From Burkholderiales bacterium (GTDB lineage Bacteria; Pseudomonadota; Gammaproteobacteria; Burkholderiales; Burkholderiaceae_E), in NCBI GenBank assembly GCA_026399875.1, contig JAPLQF010000029.1, positions 1 through 64,000 of the forward strand: a stretch of 64,000 nucleotides of DNA, given 5' to 3'. The notes beneath the pieces were generated by a model, which saw only the letters and a list, made by a program, of their open reading frames with translations, made no database searches and was not told where the DNA came from. Shown here piece by piece: positions 44,018 through 53,347 of the stretch (positions are counted from its first letter, which is position 1; the number at the start of each line of letters is the position of its first letter). A program made the position numbers and the translations under genes.

Positions 44018-47000
44018 ATGGCCCGCGGAACCGTCGAAGAGCGAGCAGCTGCTGTCAGGCAGCACGGCTCTCTGGCGCGCGCTGGCCTCTGGCTGCTGGT
44101 GGCGATCGCTGTGCTTGCAGGGCTGGTGATCGGCGGCCTGACCTGGGGGCCGAATCTGATGCGGCATCAGATTGCGGCGAAGGTTGGCGAATTGGTCGGC
44201 CGCGAAGTAAGCATCGGACGGATAGAGGTCTCGCCCTTTTCGGGTCGAGTCGTCATCACTGACCTCGTCGTGATTCGCCCACCCGCGCCCAGACCAACCC
44301 TGGTCGCCAAGCGTCTGAGTGTCGACGTCTCACCGCTGGCCTATCTGAAGGGGCGCGTGGTTGTGCGCAATGTGCAGCTGGAAGATGTCAATGCACGCAT
44401 TGTCCGGCACGCTCCTTTCGGTTTCGACATCAGCGACATCATCGAGCGCATTCAGCAGCACCCGAAATCCGACGGCAAACTCGAATGGGAACTCGACCGC
44501 GCCAGCATCGACCGGGGTGCACTTGAATTCGATGATCAATACGTCGGCAAAGTCACGCAAATCAGCGATCTGTCGCTCCTGCTGCAGGAGCTCTCCAACC
44601 GCGACGACCGCAAATCAACCCCCGCAAAGCTCGATGTCCGCCTGAATCTCGACGGGCACCCTGCCTCACTCGCTGCTGTTTCCACGCCTTTTGCGGACTC
44701 TCGGGTACTGAAGGGCCAAGCGACGCTCGCAAGCCTGCCCATCGTCAGTTTCCTGCCCTATCTGAAGTTGCCCGACGACATCAGACCTCGCTCGGGAGTT
44801 CTCGGTTTCGAGCTCGGGGTAACGCTGAATGCCGACAGTCCTGAACTGATCTCGTTGCTCGAACTTCAGGGCAAAGTCGGCGTCGATGAATTCAGCGTGA
44901 TCGACGATACCGGTCACGAGCGCTTGTCGGTTGCATCACTTGCGCTCGCGCTTGAACCGTCTAAACCGCTGGGTGGCGCGCTCCATGTGTCATCGATCGC
45001 GCTTGATCGTCCACGAATCAGTCTTGGCAGGCAAGCAGACGGCAAACTGCTGTGGCCCGCGCCGATTGCCATCGGCAAGCCTGGCCATGACGCCAAAACC
45101 GCGACCGCCGCTCCCCTGTCAGGGCCGAAATCCTTGCAAGTCGATTCGGTCAGGATCGCAGGCGGCCAGATCGACTGGCAGGACGCTGCGCTGCCTGCAC
45201 CACTGATGCTGCGAGTCGATCAGCTGGCGATCTCTGCCGACGCAATCTCCATTCCTGATCTTGCAAACCCGGCCGCCGCAAGCGGCAAGGCACGCCTGAA
45301 GGCCAGACTCGATGACACCGCGCCGCTCGATGCCGAGCTGAGTCTCGAAGGGCAAACGGGTCAGGCAAGGGTCTCGCTGCATGACCTCAGCCTGCCCCGG
45401 TATGCCACGCTGGCCGGGCCGGGGCTTCGAGCGAAGCTCGAATCGGGTCGTCTCGATGCGGATGCCAAACTGAACTGGGACAGTGCCGCGCCTTCATGGT
45501 CAATGACACAGGGCCTGGTCACCTTGTCTGACCTGAAACTGAGCCATGCCAACCAGCCGCCTGCCACCATCGGCAAGCTGACGATTCGTGAAATCTCGGC
45601 AGATCCGGGCGCAAGGCATCTCGAATTGGGATCGGTGGTGCTCGAACGATCGAACCTGTCGGTGCGCCGCGCCAACAACGGCCGCTTCAATCTGCAGGAC
45701 TGGTATGTGCCGCCTGCTGCAGGCAATGCGGTCGCGACGGCGAATCGTCCCGCCGCCTCCGGTGCCGCGCCCTGGACCCTGCTCGCAAAAAGTGTCGAGA
45801 TTGATCGGCTGAGCCTCGACTATGCCGACTCACTGGTCGATCGTGAACGTCGACTTCCTCGCCTGACACTGAATGCCAAGGCGAGCTCGGTGACGCTCGA
45901 CCCCTCGAAGCAGGCCAGCTTCGATGCGACCGCCACCTTCGTCGATGGTGCACGGCTGAGCGCCCGCGGAAGCATTCGGCCGGTTCCGCTCGACGTCGAC
46001 GCGCAGATGCAGGTGCGCCGTGCATCGCTGACCTATGTCGATCCTTATGTCGAACCCTATCTGAATCTGACAATCGCCCGCGGTCAGGTCTGGAGCACGG
46101 GAAGGCTTCGGCTGAGCTCAACATCAAGCGGCGAACTCTCGCGAATCGGTTTCAACGGTGAGGTCTCGTTCAACGATTTCAGCGCGCTCGACAAGGTCTC
46201 GAGCGACGACTTCATGCGATGGTCGGCATTGGTGACGCCAAGCGTGAAAGTCGACTGGCGGCCCGCACGGCCGGGCGACAGCCTGATCGAGGTCGGTGAT
46301 GTCGCCATCGTCGACTTCTACGCGCGCGTCATCCTGTCTTCTGCGGGGCGACTGAATCTGAGCGATATCGTGGTCGACCGGAAACTTGAAGCCGCGCCGG
46401 TTTCGCTCACCACCGCGCAGCCCGATCTCGACAAGCCTGCCGACGCGTCCGGGGTGGCCGGATCGACAGCCCTGCCGGCGACAACGCCTGCCACCAGAAC
46501 CATCGACAAGACACCCGCAAGCGCCGCCCCTGCAACGCCGCAGCCAACGCTGCGGATCGGAACCATCCGCGTCGCCGGCGGCAATATCAACTTCACCGAC
46601 AATTTCATCAAGCCCAACTACACCGCCAATCTCACGCAACTTAACGGATCGATCGACGCGATTGCCAGCGACCGCAGCGAGCCTTCTGAAGTGGCCGTCA
46701 GCGGGCGGGTCGATGACGACGCGCCGCTCGAAATCACCGGCAAGATTCGCCCGCTGCCGCCCGATCGACTGATCGACCTGCGCGCGGTGGCCAGCGGCTT
46801 CGATCTGCCGAAGATCAGTCCCTATTCCGGGCGCTGGGCCGGCTACTCGATCGAAAAAGGCAAGCTGAGCGCGGACGTTCGCTACCGCATCGACGGCGAC
46901 AAGTTGCAGGCAACGAACAAGCTGGTCATCAATCAACTGACCTTCGGGCCTAAGGTCGAGAGTCCCACGGCATCGAAGCTGCCAGTCCTGCTTGCAGTGT

Positions 47001-47731
47001 CGCTGCTCAAAGATCGCAACGGCAATATCGACCTTGACATACCGATCTCGGGCAGTCTGTCCGACCCGCAATTCTCGGTCGGCGCACTGATCTGGAAAGT
47101 GATCGGCAATCTGATCGTAAAGATCGTGACCTCGCCCTTCAGCTTTCTGGCCTCGCTCGGCAGTGGGGCAGCGGCCAATGACATCAGCTATATCGAGTTC
47201 GCGCCGGGCGCATCAACGCTCGATGATGAGGATCGCAATCGGCTCGATGCGCTGGCCAAGGGGCTGACCGAACGCCCGGCGCTCTCACTCGAGATCGCCG
47301 GCTATGGCGACGAAGCGGGCGACCGCATCGGCATGCAGCAGGCGCGCCTCGAGCAGACACTGCGTTCGCTCAAGTTTGCAGAGATGCGTCGCGCCAACCG
47401 CACTGCAGAGCTGCCGTCGATCGACGCCATCACAGTCGATCCGACCGAGCGCCCTGCACTGCTCGAGCGAGCCTGGCGCAATGCCAAGCTCAATCCCTCG
47501 GGGCAAAGCAAGACGCCGCCACCCGAGGTCCTCGAAGCCCAGCTTCTCGAGCATGAAGCGATCACGCCGGCCGACGTCAAGCAGGTCGCCCAGCTTCGCG
47601 CGCAAACTGCGCGCGATTACCTGCGCGACCGCAAAGCCATCTCGCACGACCGCCTCTACCTGATGGCGCCGCGTCTGCCGGGGCCAGACGACAAGCTGCC
47701 GGCATCGCGTGTGAGTTTCGAGGTGAAATAG
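44018..47731 (+). CDS. AsmA-like / DUF748 large membrane-anchored protein
   Basis: A 1237-residue protein starting with AAGGAGG-like ribosome binding at ~44003 and one N-terminal membrane helix (AGLWLLVAIAVLAGLVIGGL). The rest is periplasmic, built of repeated beta-rich segments (VVITDLVVIRPPAPRPTLVA; SVDVSPLAYLKGRVVVRNVQ) as in AsmA/YdbH/TamB-type lipid-transfer bridges. DUF748 hallmarks are the closing segments around residues 1000-1060 (NKLVINQLTFGPKVESPTAS; NIDLDIPISGSLSDPQFSVG) and an OmpA-like end (ISYIEFAPGASTLDDEDRN). Likely moves or regulates phospholipids between membranes; inference from family. Confidence 0.85.
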   Translation: MARGTVEERAAAVRQHGSLARAGLWLLVAIAVLAGLVIGGLTWGPNLMRHQIAAKVGELVGREVSIGRIEVSPFSGRVVITDLVVIRPPAPRPTLVAKRLSVDVSPLAYLKGRVVVRNVQLEDVNARIVRHAPFGFDISDIIERIQQHPKSDGKLEWELDRASIDRGALEFDDQYVGKVTQISDLSLLLQELSNRDDRKSTPAKLDVRLNLDGHPASLAAVSTPFADSRVLKGQATLASLPIVSFLPYLKLPDDIRPRSGVLGFELGVTLNADSPELISLLELQGKVGVDEFSVIDDTGHERLSVASLALALEPSKPLGGALHVSSIALDRPRISLGRQADGKLLWPAPIAIGKPGHDAKTATAAPLSGPKSLQVDSVRIAGGQIDWQDAALPAPLMLRVDQLAISADAISIPDLANPAAASGKARLKARLDDTAPLDAELSLEGQTGQARVSLHDLSLPRYATLAGPGLRAKLESGRLDADAKLNWDSAAPSWSMTQGLVTLSDLKLSHANQPPATIGKLTIREISADPGARHLELGSVVLERSNLSVRRANNGRFNLQDWYVPPAAGNAVATANRPAASGAAPWTLLAKSVEIDRLSLDYADSLVDRERRLPRLTLNAKASSVTLDPSKQASFDATATFVDGARLSARGSIRPVPLDVDAQMQVRRASLTYVDPYVEPYLNLTIARGQVWSTGRLRLSSTSSGELSRIGFNGEVSFNDFSALDKVSSDDFMRWSALVTPSVKVDWRPARPGDSLIEVGDVAIVDFYARVILSSAGRLNLSDIVVDRKLEAAPVSLTTAQPDLDKPADASGVAGSTALPATTPATRTIDKTPASAAPATPQPTLRIGTIRVAGGNINFTDNFIKPNYTANLTQLNGSIDAIASDRSEPSEVAVSGRVDDDAPLEITGKIRPLPPDRLIDLRAVASGFDLPKISPYSGRWAGYSIEKGKLSADVRYRIDGDKLQATNKLVINQLTFGPKVESPTASKLPVLLAVSLLKDRNGNIDLDIPISGSLSDPQFSVGALIWKVIGNLIVKIVTSPFSFLASLGSGAAANDISYIEFAPGASTLDDEDRNRLDALAKGLTERPALSLEIAGYGDEAGDRIGMQQARLEQTLRSLKFAEMRRANRTAELPSIDAITVDPTERPALLERAWRNAKLNPSGQSKTPPPEVLEAQLLEHEAITPADVKQVAQLRAQTARDYLRDRKAISHDRLYLMAPRLPGPDDKLPASRVSFEVK

Positions 47732-47764
47732 GGCAACAAGGTCTATACTTGATTGTTCAAGACC

Positions 47765-48132
47765 GGGGCCGACCTGGTTTCGACGTGGGTAGTGAAGCGT
47801 TTCAGTGCATGCCGAGGACTCTCGTAACCTCGTAAATCCTTCGAGAAAACTTCAAACGCCAACGACGAGCGTTTCGCTCTGGCCGCTTAAGGCCTAAGCC
47901 GCTGCACCGGGTTGCCGATGGCCCGGGTCCCGCAAGGGACAGCAGTGTCATTCACATCGGATCGCGTCTCGGCGGGCCGCTTGTCGAGAAGCTAAAAAAT
48001 AGGTGGCTGGTCGTTGCCTGAGCCTGCCTGTCGGCATGGGCAATGACGAGACAAAAATTGACATGGCTAAGCATGTAGATCGGTTATGCAGATGACTTGC
48101 GGACGCGGGTTCGATTCCCGCCGGCTCCACCA
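47765..48132 (+). ncRNA. ssrA: tmRNA (ssrA)
   Basis: A 368-base tmRNA. The 5' GGGGCCG pairs with the 3' CGGCTCC to form the acceptor stem, ending in ACCA. The T arm is GGGTTCGATTCCC. The tag frame begins at gcc 47858 and reads ANDERFALAA with TAA at 47888-47890. It rescues stalled ribosomes with SmpB. A probable -10 box TATACT lies at 47744-47749, and a terminator follows. The tag sequence is of the betaproteobacterial type. Confidence 0.95.
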
Positions 48133-48139
48133 CTCCAAA

Positions 48140-48168
48140 GGGCCCAGAGACCTCTCTGGGCCCTTTTT
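48140..48168 (+). terminator. Terminator of ssrA
   Basis: gggcccagag (48140-48149) and ctctgggccc (48154-48163) form a perfect 10-bp stem with a 4-base loop, followed by TTTTT. Confidence 0.92.
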
Positions 48169-48174
48169 CTAGCC

Positions 48175-48792
48175 ATGTCATTCATTGCCTTCGTCGTCGC
48201 AGCCACGATTCTCGCCATCACGCCGGGCCCGGGCATCGCCTATGTCGTGGCGCGCACGGTAGCCGGCGGGCGGGCTCAGGGGCTGGCCTCGTGCATCGGC
48301 ACGGCCATCGGCGGCATGCTCCATGTGCTTGCAGCCGCAGTTGGGCTGTCGCTGCTTGTGGCGCAATCAGCACTTGCCTTCAGCCTGGTGAAATACCTCG
48401 GGGCTGCCTATCTGGTCTATCTGGGCGTGCGCATGCTGATGCGCAAGCAGCAAGACGCCGGCTTGCAGACCGTGTCAGCGCCAGGTGCGCGCCGCGCGCT
48501 GTTGGAGGGCATTCTGGTCGAGGCGCTGAATGTCAAAACCGCCCTCTTCTTTCTCGCCTTCCTGCCGCAGTTTGTCGCGCCGGGCGAGCCGCTGGTGCCG
48601 CAACTGGTATTGATGGGCAGCATCTGTGTCGCACTGAACACGCTGGTCGATGTGATCGCGGTTCTTGCCGCGCACCGGCTGCTGGATTCGGGGGCGATGC
48701 ACACCGCCCGGGCCCGGCTGATGGCCCGCGTATCCGGGATCACCATGATCGGGCTGGGCCTCTTTCTCGCCACCGCAAAGCGGCAAGCCTAG
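48175..48792 (+). CDS. LysE/RhtB-family amino-acid exporter
   Basis: 205 residues from the ATG at 48175, immediately after the ssrA terminator; an earlier frame start would run through tmRNA. Six hydrophobic helices. The family motif is ITPGPGIAYVVARTVAGGRA-like at the N-terminus, followed by the segment LVKYLGAAYLVYLGVRML. RhtB/LysE proteins export homoserine, threonine, lysine or arginine by proton antiport; which one is not clear. How it is transcribed is puzzling because its start sits only seven bases after the terminator. Confidence 0.9.
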   Translation: MSFIAFVVAATILAITPGPGIAYVVARTVAGGRAQGLASCIGTAIGGMLHVLAAAVGLSLLVAQSALAFSLVKYLGAAYLVYLGVRMLMRKQQDAGLQTVSAPGARRALLEGILVEALNVKTALFFLAFLPQFVAPGEPLVPQLVLMGSICVALNTLVDVIAVLAAHRLLDSGAMHTARARLMARVSGITMIGLGLFLATAKRQA

Positions 48793-49047
48793 ATCGGTCG
48801 ACCAGTACCGCTCGCCTTTCCCGCGCTCCTTCGACATCGTCACTCTGCGCCCCGTGCGCATCAGCAACGCAGCCCGCAAGGCCGGGGCGCCGGGAATGAA
48901 GGCTAAGGGTCATCGACGCAGACGACACTTGGGTCGAGGTGAACCCCGGCTATTGCAGGATGAAGGGCTATTCGCGCGGATGGCGGCTGGCCGACCAGCC
49001 TAAGTGGTCGGCATCGAGGCACCATCCCTTGGCGAACCGCAAGCCGA
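48793..49047. other. Interval with a PAS-domain fragment
   Basis: No intact gene is seen. In the middle (48912-48977) a plus-strand frame reads IDADDTWVEVNPGYCRMKGY, the unmistakable core of a PAS sensor domain (DxWVEVNPxYCRMxGYS), cut off on both sides. It looks like a decayed sensor-kinase or diguanylate-cyclase gene. Confidence 0.45.
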
Positions 49048-50241
49048 CTAAGTCCGAGCCAGCGCCGTCTCTGCCAGCCTGACCCAGTAGGCCGCACCGG
49101 TCGGCAAGATGGCATCGTTGAAGTCATAGCCCGGGTTATGCACCATGCAGCTGCCGACGCTGCCAGTGCCGTTGCCGATCCAGACATAAGCACCGGGGCG
49201 AGCGCGCAGCATCCAGGCGAAATCTTCAGAACCCATGGCCGGGCGCGGATTGTCGTTGACTGCATCGGCGCCAAGCAGTTCACGCGCCACCCGCAGGCAC
49301 AGTGCTGCCTCGTCGGGATGATTGACGGTCGGCGGATAGCGGCGCTCATAGCGCACCGAGATGCTGGCGCCATGTGACGCCGCCGTGCCTTCGCACAACT
49401 GACGGATACGCTCCTCGATCTGGCTCTGGACCGATTCGCTGAAGGCCCGCACCGTGCCGCCGATGACTGCCTCATTAGGGATGATGTTCCAGGCCGTGCC
49501 AGAGTGAAACTTTGTCACCGACACAACCGCCGGCTCGAGCGGATCGAGGTTGCGGCTGACGATGGTCTGCAGCTTTTGCACCAGCTCGGCACCGGTGGTG
49601 ATCGGATCGATGCCCCGATGCGGCATCGCGCCGTGCGCGCCGCGCCCGGTGATCGTGATCTCGAAAATGTCATACGACGCCATCATCGGACCCGCCTTGA
49701 CTGCCATATGCCCGGCAGCCATGCCCGGAATATTGTGCATGCCAAAGACTGCCTGCATCGGGAAGCGATCGAAGAGACCTTCTTCGACCATTACCCGACC
49801 GCCGCCTTCATTTTCTTCGGCCGGCTGAAAGATCAGATGCACCGTGCCGTCGAAGTTGCGGGTGGTCGCAAGATGTTGGGCTGCACCAAGCAGCATGGTG
49901 GTGTGCCCGTCATGGCCGCAGGCGTGATGCTTGCCGTTACGGGTCGATTGCCAGGCCACGCCGGTGCCTTCCTGCATGTCGAGGGCATCGAGGTCGGCAC
50001 GCAGACCGATCGCGCGCGAACTCGTGCCCGCCCTGATCGACGCCACCACACCGGTTTTAGCGATGCCCTCGTGGATCTCATCGACACCGAAACTGCGCAG
50101 CCGCTCGACCACATAGGCAGCGGTGCCGACCTCTTCGAAGGCGGTCTCGGGATTGGCATGGATATGCCGGCGCCATTGGGTCATCTGGGGCAGATAGCGA
50201 CCCAGCTCTTCGATCGGTGCAATGGTTTCGATGGCGCCCAT
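49048..50241 (-). CDS. M20-family amidohydrolase (hippurate hydrolase-like)
   Basis: 397 residues. The di-metal site of the M20D subfamily is visible: HACGHDGHTTM supplies His and Asp ligands, QPAEENEGGGRVMVEEGLFD supplies the Glu pair, and GSEDFAWMLRARPGAYVWIG carries the terminal region. N-terminal RRHIHANPETAFEEVGTAAY and C-terminal helix complete it. Family members hydrolyse N-acyl amino acids, hippurate or indole-acetyl conjugates. Substrate unknown. It is downstream of, and on the same strand as, the LysR regulator gene. Confidence 0.93.
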   Translation of the reverse strand: MGAIETIAPIEELGRYLPQMTQWRRHIHANPETAFEEVGTAAYVVERLRSFGVDEIHEGIAKTGVVASIRAGTSSRAIGLRADLDALDMQEGTGVAWQSTRNGKHHACGHDGHTTMLLGAAQHLATTRNFDGTVHLIFQPAEENEGGGRVMVEEGLFDRFPMQAVFGMHNIPGMAAGHMAVKAGPMMASYDIFEITITGRGAHGAMPHRGIDPITTGAELVQKLQTIVSRNLDPLEPAVVSVTKFHSGTAWNIIPNEAVIGGTVRAFSESVQSQIEERIRQLCEGTAASHGASISVRYERRYPPTVNHPDEAALCLRVARELLGADAVNDNPRPAMGSEDFAWMLRARPGAYVWIGNGTGSVGSCMVHNPGYDFNDAILPTGAAYWVRLAETALART

Positions 50242-50277
50242 GTGAGGAATTCCGGCTGATTGATATTGCCCGGGATC

Positions 50278-51168
50278 TTAGCAGTCGCGCAGTGCCAGAA
50301 GATGGGCCTGAAACACCCTGGCGATCGGAGAGAGTTGCTTGCCCTTTCTGTGGACCACATGCCAGTTTGATTCGACCGGAAAGCCTGCGACCTTCAGAAC
50401 CGCGACCCCGTAATCGGCGGCCTTGGCCTGCAACGCATGACGCGAGACGACCGAAACGCCGAGGTTGGCCGCGACCGCCTCGCGGATCGCCTCGTTGCTG
50501 CCGAGTTCGAGGCGCACGTCGGGCTTGAAGCCATGACGTTTGAAGTGGGCATCGACCGCCATGCGTGTCCCGGACCCGCGCTCACGCAGGATGAAGCGCG
50601 ACCGGCCAAGATCGGCAAGCAGCAACTTGCGACGCGCGGCAAGCGGATGCGCGCTGGCGGCAATCACGACCAGCGGATTCGGCATGAAGACCTGGTCTTC
50701 GATCTCGATGTCGGTGGGGGGCATCGACATGATGCAAAGGTCGTCGAGGTTGTCGCGCAATCGGGCGAGCACACCATCGCGATTGAGCACTTCCAGGGCG
50801 ATATCGATCTCTGGGTGGCGAGCGCAGAAAGTGCCCAGCAGACGTGGCACGAAGTATTTCGCGGTGCTGACGACGGCCACCTTCAGCCGGCCTCGCGCCA
50901 GCCCCTTGACGCCGTCGATTCGCTGCTCGAAGGCATCCCATTCATCAGAGATCGATCGGACAGTTCGGGCAAGGTCGTGGCCGGCGTCGGTGAGGTGCAC
51001 GCGCCGCGAGATCACCTCGTAAAGCGGCACACCCACCGTATCGGTGATCTCGCGCAACTGCATCGAGGCGGTCGGCTGCGTGACATGGCAGGCGCGGGCC
51101 GCGGCAGTGACGCTGCCGGTGTCTGCCAGCGCCAGAAAGAGGCGCATCTGACGGAAGGAAATGGTCAT
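50278..51168 (-). CDS. LysR-family regulator, CbbR/CmpR-like
   Basis: 296 residues from ATG 51168 (MTISFRQMRLFLALADTGSV). The winged helix occupies residues 1-60 with AARACHVTQPTASMQLREIT as recognition region, then a linker helix and the two-lobed effector domain (RGRLKVAVVSTAKYFVPRLL; EIDIALEVLNRDGVLARLRD). TAKYFVPRLL is shared with CbbR, the Calvin-cycle and carbon-concentrating regulator. Divergent from the SbtA-like gene, with a TTA-N8-TAA box between them. Two upstream in-frame ATG codons exist; this one matches family starts. Confidence 0.9.
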   Translation of the reverse strand: MTISFRQMRLFLALADTGSVTAAARACHVTQPTASMQLREITDTVGVPLYEVISRRVHLTDAGHDLARTVRSISDEWDAFEQRIDGVKGLARGRLKVAVVSTAKYFVPRLLGTFCARHPEIDIALEVLNRDGVLARLRDNLDDLCIMSMPPTDIEIEDQVFMPNPLVVIAASAHPLAARRKLLLADLGRSRFILRERGSGTRMAVDAHFKRHGFKPDVRLELGSNEAIREAVAANLGVSVVSRHALQAKAADYGVAVLKVAGFPVESNWHVVHRKGKQLSPIARVFQAHLLALRDC

Positions 51169-51184
51169 CGATAAATTGATATGC

Positions 51185-51200
51185 ATTATTGTCGAATAAT
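51185..51200. promoter_or_regulatory. LysR-type binding box between regulator and sbtA
   Basis: attattgtcgaataat is a perfect palindrome with a 4-base centre, containing TTA-N8-TAA, the CbbR-type motif. It lies 17 bases from the regulator ATG and 55 from the transporter ATG, in an AT-rich stretch. Confidence 0.55.
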
Positions 51201-51254
51201 CGATTTTACTCGATTGATGAGAAGACATAGCATCGGTGCAGAGGGAAAATCTCC

Positions 51255-52262
51255 ATGCAAAACCTGCTCGACCCCGCGATCCTGTTCTTCGTCTTCGGCG
51301 TACTCGCCGGTGCCCTCAAGTCCAATCTGGAAATCCCTCCTGCGATTTCGCGCTTCCTGTCCCTTTACCTGCTCATGGCCCTGGGACTGAAGGGTGGTTT
51401 CGCACTGTCGCATTCAGGGCTGACTGTCGGCGTCGGCGTGAGTCTTGCTGCCGCCATGACGCTTGCTATCTGTATTCCACTGATTGGCTACTGGTTCCTG
51501 CGCCGCTTTGTGTCAGGGTTTGACGCCGCAGCGGTGGCGGCCACCTACGGCTCTGTCAGTGCCGTGACCTTCGTGACCGCAGTGCAATACCTTGAAAACC
51601 AGCAGATCCCGTTTGGCGGACACATGGCCGCAGCGATGGCCCTGATGGAATCACCCGCGATCATCATGGCCGTTGTCTTTGCGAACGCGTTGCGCCGCAA
51701 GTCTGCTCCCGAGATGCTGAATGTCGGAGGTGGGGTTGGGGCCCTTGGCGATCCACCGGCCCGATCCGGAGTGCCGATCGGCAAGATTCTTCACGAGTCC
51801 TTCACCGATGGTGCGCAATTGCTGCTCCTGGGGGCGATGGTCGTCGGTCTGATCACCGGTGACGCCGGGAAAGCAGCCATGCAACCCTTCTCGGGCGACC
51901 TGTTCAAGGGAATGCTGTCGTTCTTCCTGCTGGACATGGGTCTGATGGCGGCCCGCAATCTGCCCCAGGCACGTGGAAAGTCCCCGGTACTGATCGCCTA
52001 TGCTGCACTGGGGCCGATCGCGCATGCAAGTCTTGCACTGGGCCTGTCAGTCCTGCTGAAACTGCCTGCCGGCGACGCCGCACTGCTGATGGTCCTCGCG
52101 GCGAGTGCCTCATATATCGCGGTGCCTGCCGTCCTGAGGCATGCGCTTCCAGAGGCCAATCCGTCGCTCTACTTCGGGTTGTCTCTGGGCGTGACTTTCC
52201 CGCTGAATATCCTTCTCGGGATACCGCTCTACACCTTCGTGGCGATGCACTTTCTCGGCTGA
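51255..52262 (+). CDS. SbtA-like sodium-dependent bicarbonate transporter family protein
   Basis: 335 residues with about ten membrane helices in two inverted halves. The opening LLDPAILFFVFGVLAGALKS and SNLEIPPAISRFLSLYLLMA match SbtA/DUF897. The repeat halves have AATYGSVSAVTFVTAVQYLE and LMESPAIIMAVVFANAL, and SYIAVPAVLRHALPEANPSLY-type sequence closes the second. GGGAAAATCTCC precedes the ATG. In cyanobacteria SbtA takes up HCO3- with Na+. The CbbR-like neighbour supports a bicarbonate role here, but no other carbon-fixation gene is seen in this window, so it may serve anaplerotic carboxylation. Confidence 0.88.
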   Translation: MQNLLDPAILFFVFGVLAGALKSNLEIPPAISRFLSLYLLMALGLKGGFALSHSGLTVGVGVSLAAAMTLAICIPLIGYWFLRRFVSGFDAAAVAATYGSVSAVTFVTAVQYLENQQIPFGGHMAAAMALMESPAIIMAVVFANALRRKSAPEMLNVGGGVGALGDPPARSGVPIGKILHESFTDGAQLLLLGAMVVGLITGDAGKAAMQPFSGDLFKGMLSFFLLDMGLMAARNLPQARGKSPVLIAYAALGPIAHASLALGLSVLLKLPAGDAALLMVLAASASYIAVPAVLRHALPEANPSLYFGLSLGVTFPLNILLGIPLYTFVAMHFLG

Positions 52263-52424
52263 TTCACCCCGGCGACTCAAGCCTGCATCTGGGTCATCTT
52301 CGTGATCTTCAGTGCGATGGCGCCAGCGACTCTGACAGCAAGTTGTGTTGCTGGGGTCCGTACAACTGGATCCCTGAACCAGTCTGGTATGCACCGCGCG
52401 ACGAAGCGCGTGACGCGCCCCCCC

Positions 52425-52430
52425 TATACT
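52425..52430 (+). promoter_or_regulatory. -10 box of the nitroreductase gene
   Basis: TATACT, 48 bases before the chosen ATG at 52473. The resulting start near 52437 leaves a usable leader for 52473 but not for the ATG at 52446, which supports the later start. Confidence 0.45.
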
Positions 52431-52472
52431 CTCGGATTAACCTGGATGTTTCGCACCCACGCAGAGCCACCC

Positions 52473-53312
52473 ATGACCAATCCGATTTCCAAACCAAGCC
52501 TTTCCGCTGCCCTGACTGCACGTTACGGAAAGGACGCCCCGCAAGCGTCTCTGCCGACGACTGCCGTCCTCGATTCGATGCTTGCGCATCGCACAGTGCG
52601 GGCCTTTGATTCGCGCCCACTGCCGGCAGGCACCCTTGAAGCCATGATGGCGGCAGCCCAATCAGCCCCCACCTCGTCCAACCTGCAGACCTGGAGCGTG
52701 GTAGCCATCGAAGATGCCGACAGGCGCGAGCGGCTGTCCAAGCTGTGCGGCAATCAGGCGCAGATCCGCGAATGCCCGCTGCTGCTGGTGTTTCTCGCCG
52801 ATCTGTCGCGCAACGATCGTCTTGCCGAGCGCGCAGGCGAATCGGCCGGTGCCAATCCCTATTTCGAGATGTTTCTGGTCGCCGCCATTGATGCCGCACT
52901 GGCCGCGCAAAACGCGCTGGTCGCCGCAGAAGCGATGGATCTGGGCACCTGCTACATCGGCGCAATGCGCAACCACCCGGAAGCGGTCGCTGCCGAACTC
53001 GGCCTGCCGCCCGATGTCTCAGCGGTCTTCGGTCTGTGCGTCGGATGGCCCGACACTGCCCGCCCTGCAGCGGCGGTCAAACCCCGCCTGACGCAGGAGG
53101 CGGTCCTGTTTCGCGAGCGCTACGACAGTAGCGCCGAGGCCGCGCTGCTCGAGCGGTATGAGCCCGAGATGCGTGCCTTTCAGGCGTCGCAGGGCATCGC
53201 CGAAGTCGGCTGGTCCAAGACGGTTCGCGCCCGGGTCAAGGGCATCGAAGGACTCTCGGGGCGGCATGTGCTCAAGGAGACGCTCGAGCGGATGGGCTTT
53301 GGCCTCAAATAG
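52473..53312 (+). CDS. NfsA/FRP-type NADPH-dependent flavin/nitroreductase
   Basis: 279 residues with FMN-binding features of the nitroreductase superfamily: MLAHRTVRAFDSRPLPAGTL at the N-terminus, MAAAQSAPTSSNLQTWSVVA and DLGTCYIGAMRNHPEAVAAE. GLCVGWPDTARPAAAVKPRL with its proline-rich loop is typical of the NfsA subgroup, as is the C-terminal GRHVLKETLERMGFGLK. These enzymes reduce nitroaromatics or quinones with NADPH. Chosen start MTNPISKPSLSAALTARYG; another ATG 27 bases upstream is possible. Confidence 0.92.
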   Translation: MTNPISKPSLSAALTARYGKDAPQASLPTTAVLDSMLAHRTVRAFDSRPLPAGTLEAMMAAAQSAPTSSNLQTWSVVAIEDADRRERLSKLCGNQAQIRECPLLLVFLADLSRNDRLAERAGESAGANPYFEMFLVAAIDAALAAQNALVAAEAMDLGTCYIGAMRNHPEAVAAELGLPPDVSAVFGLCVGWPDTARPAAAVKPRLTQEAVLFRERYDSSAEAALLERYEPEMRAFQASQGIAEVGWSKTVRARVKGIEGLSGRHVLKETLERMGFGLK

Positions 53313-53347
53313 CCGCATAGCGTTTCATCGTACTGCCCGCTCGCACC

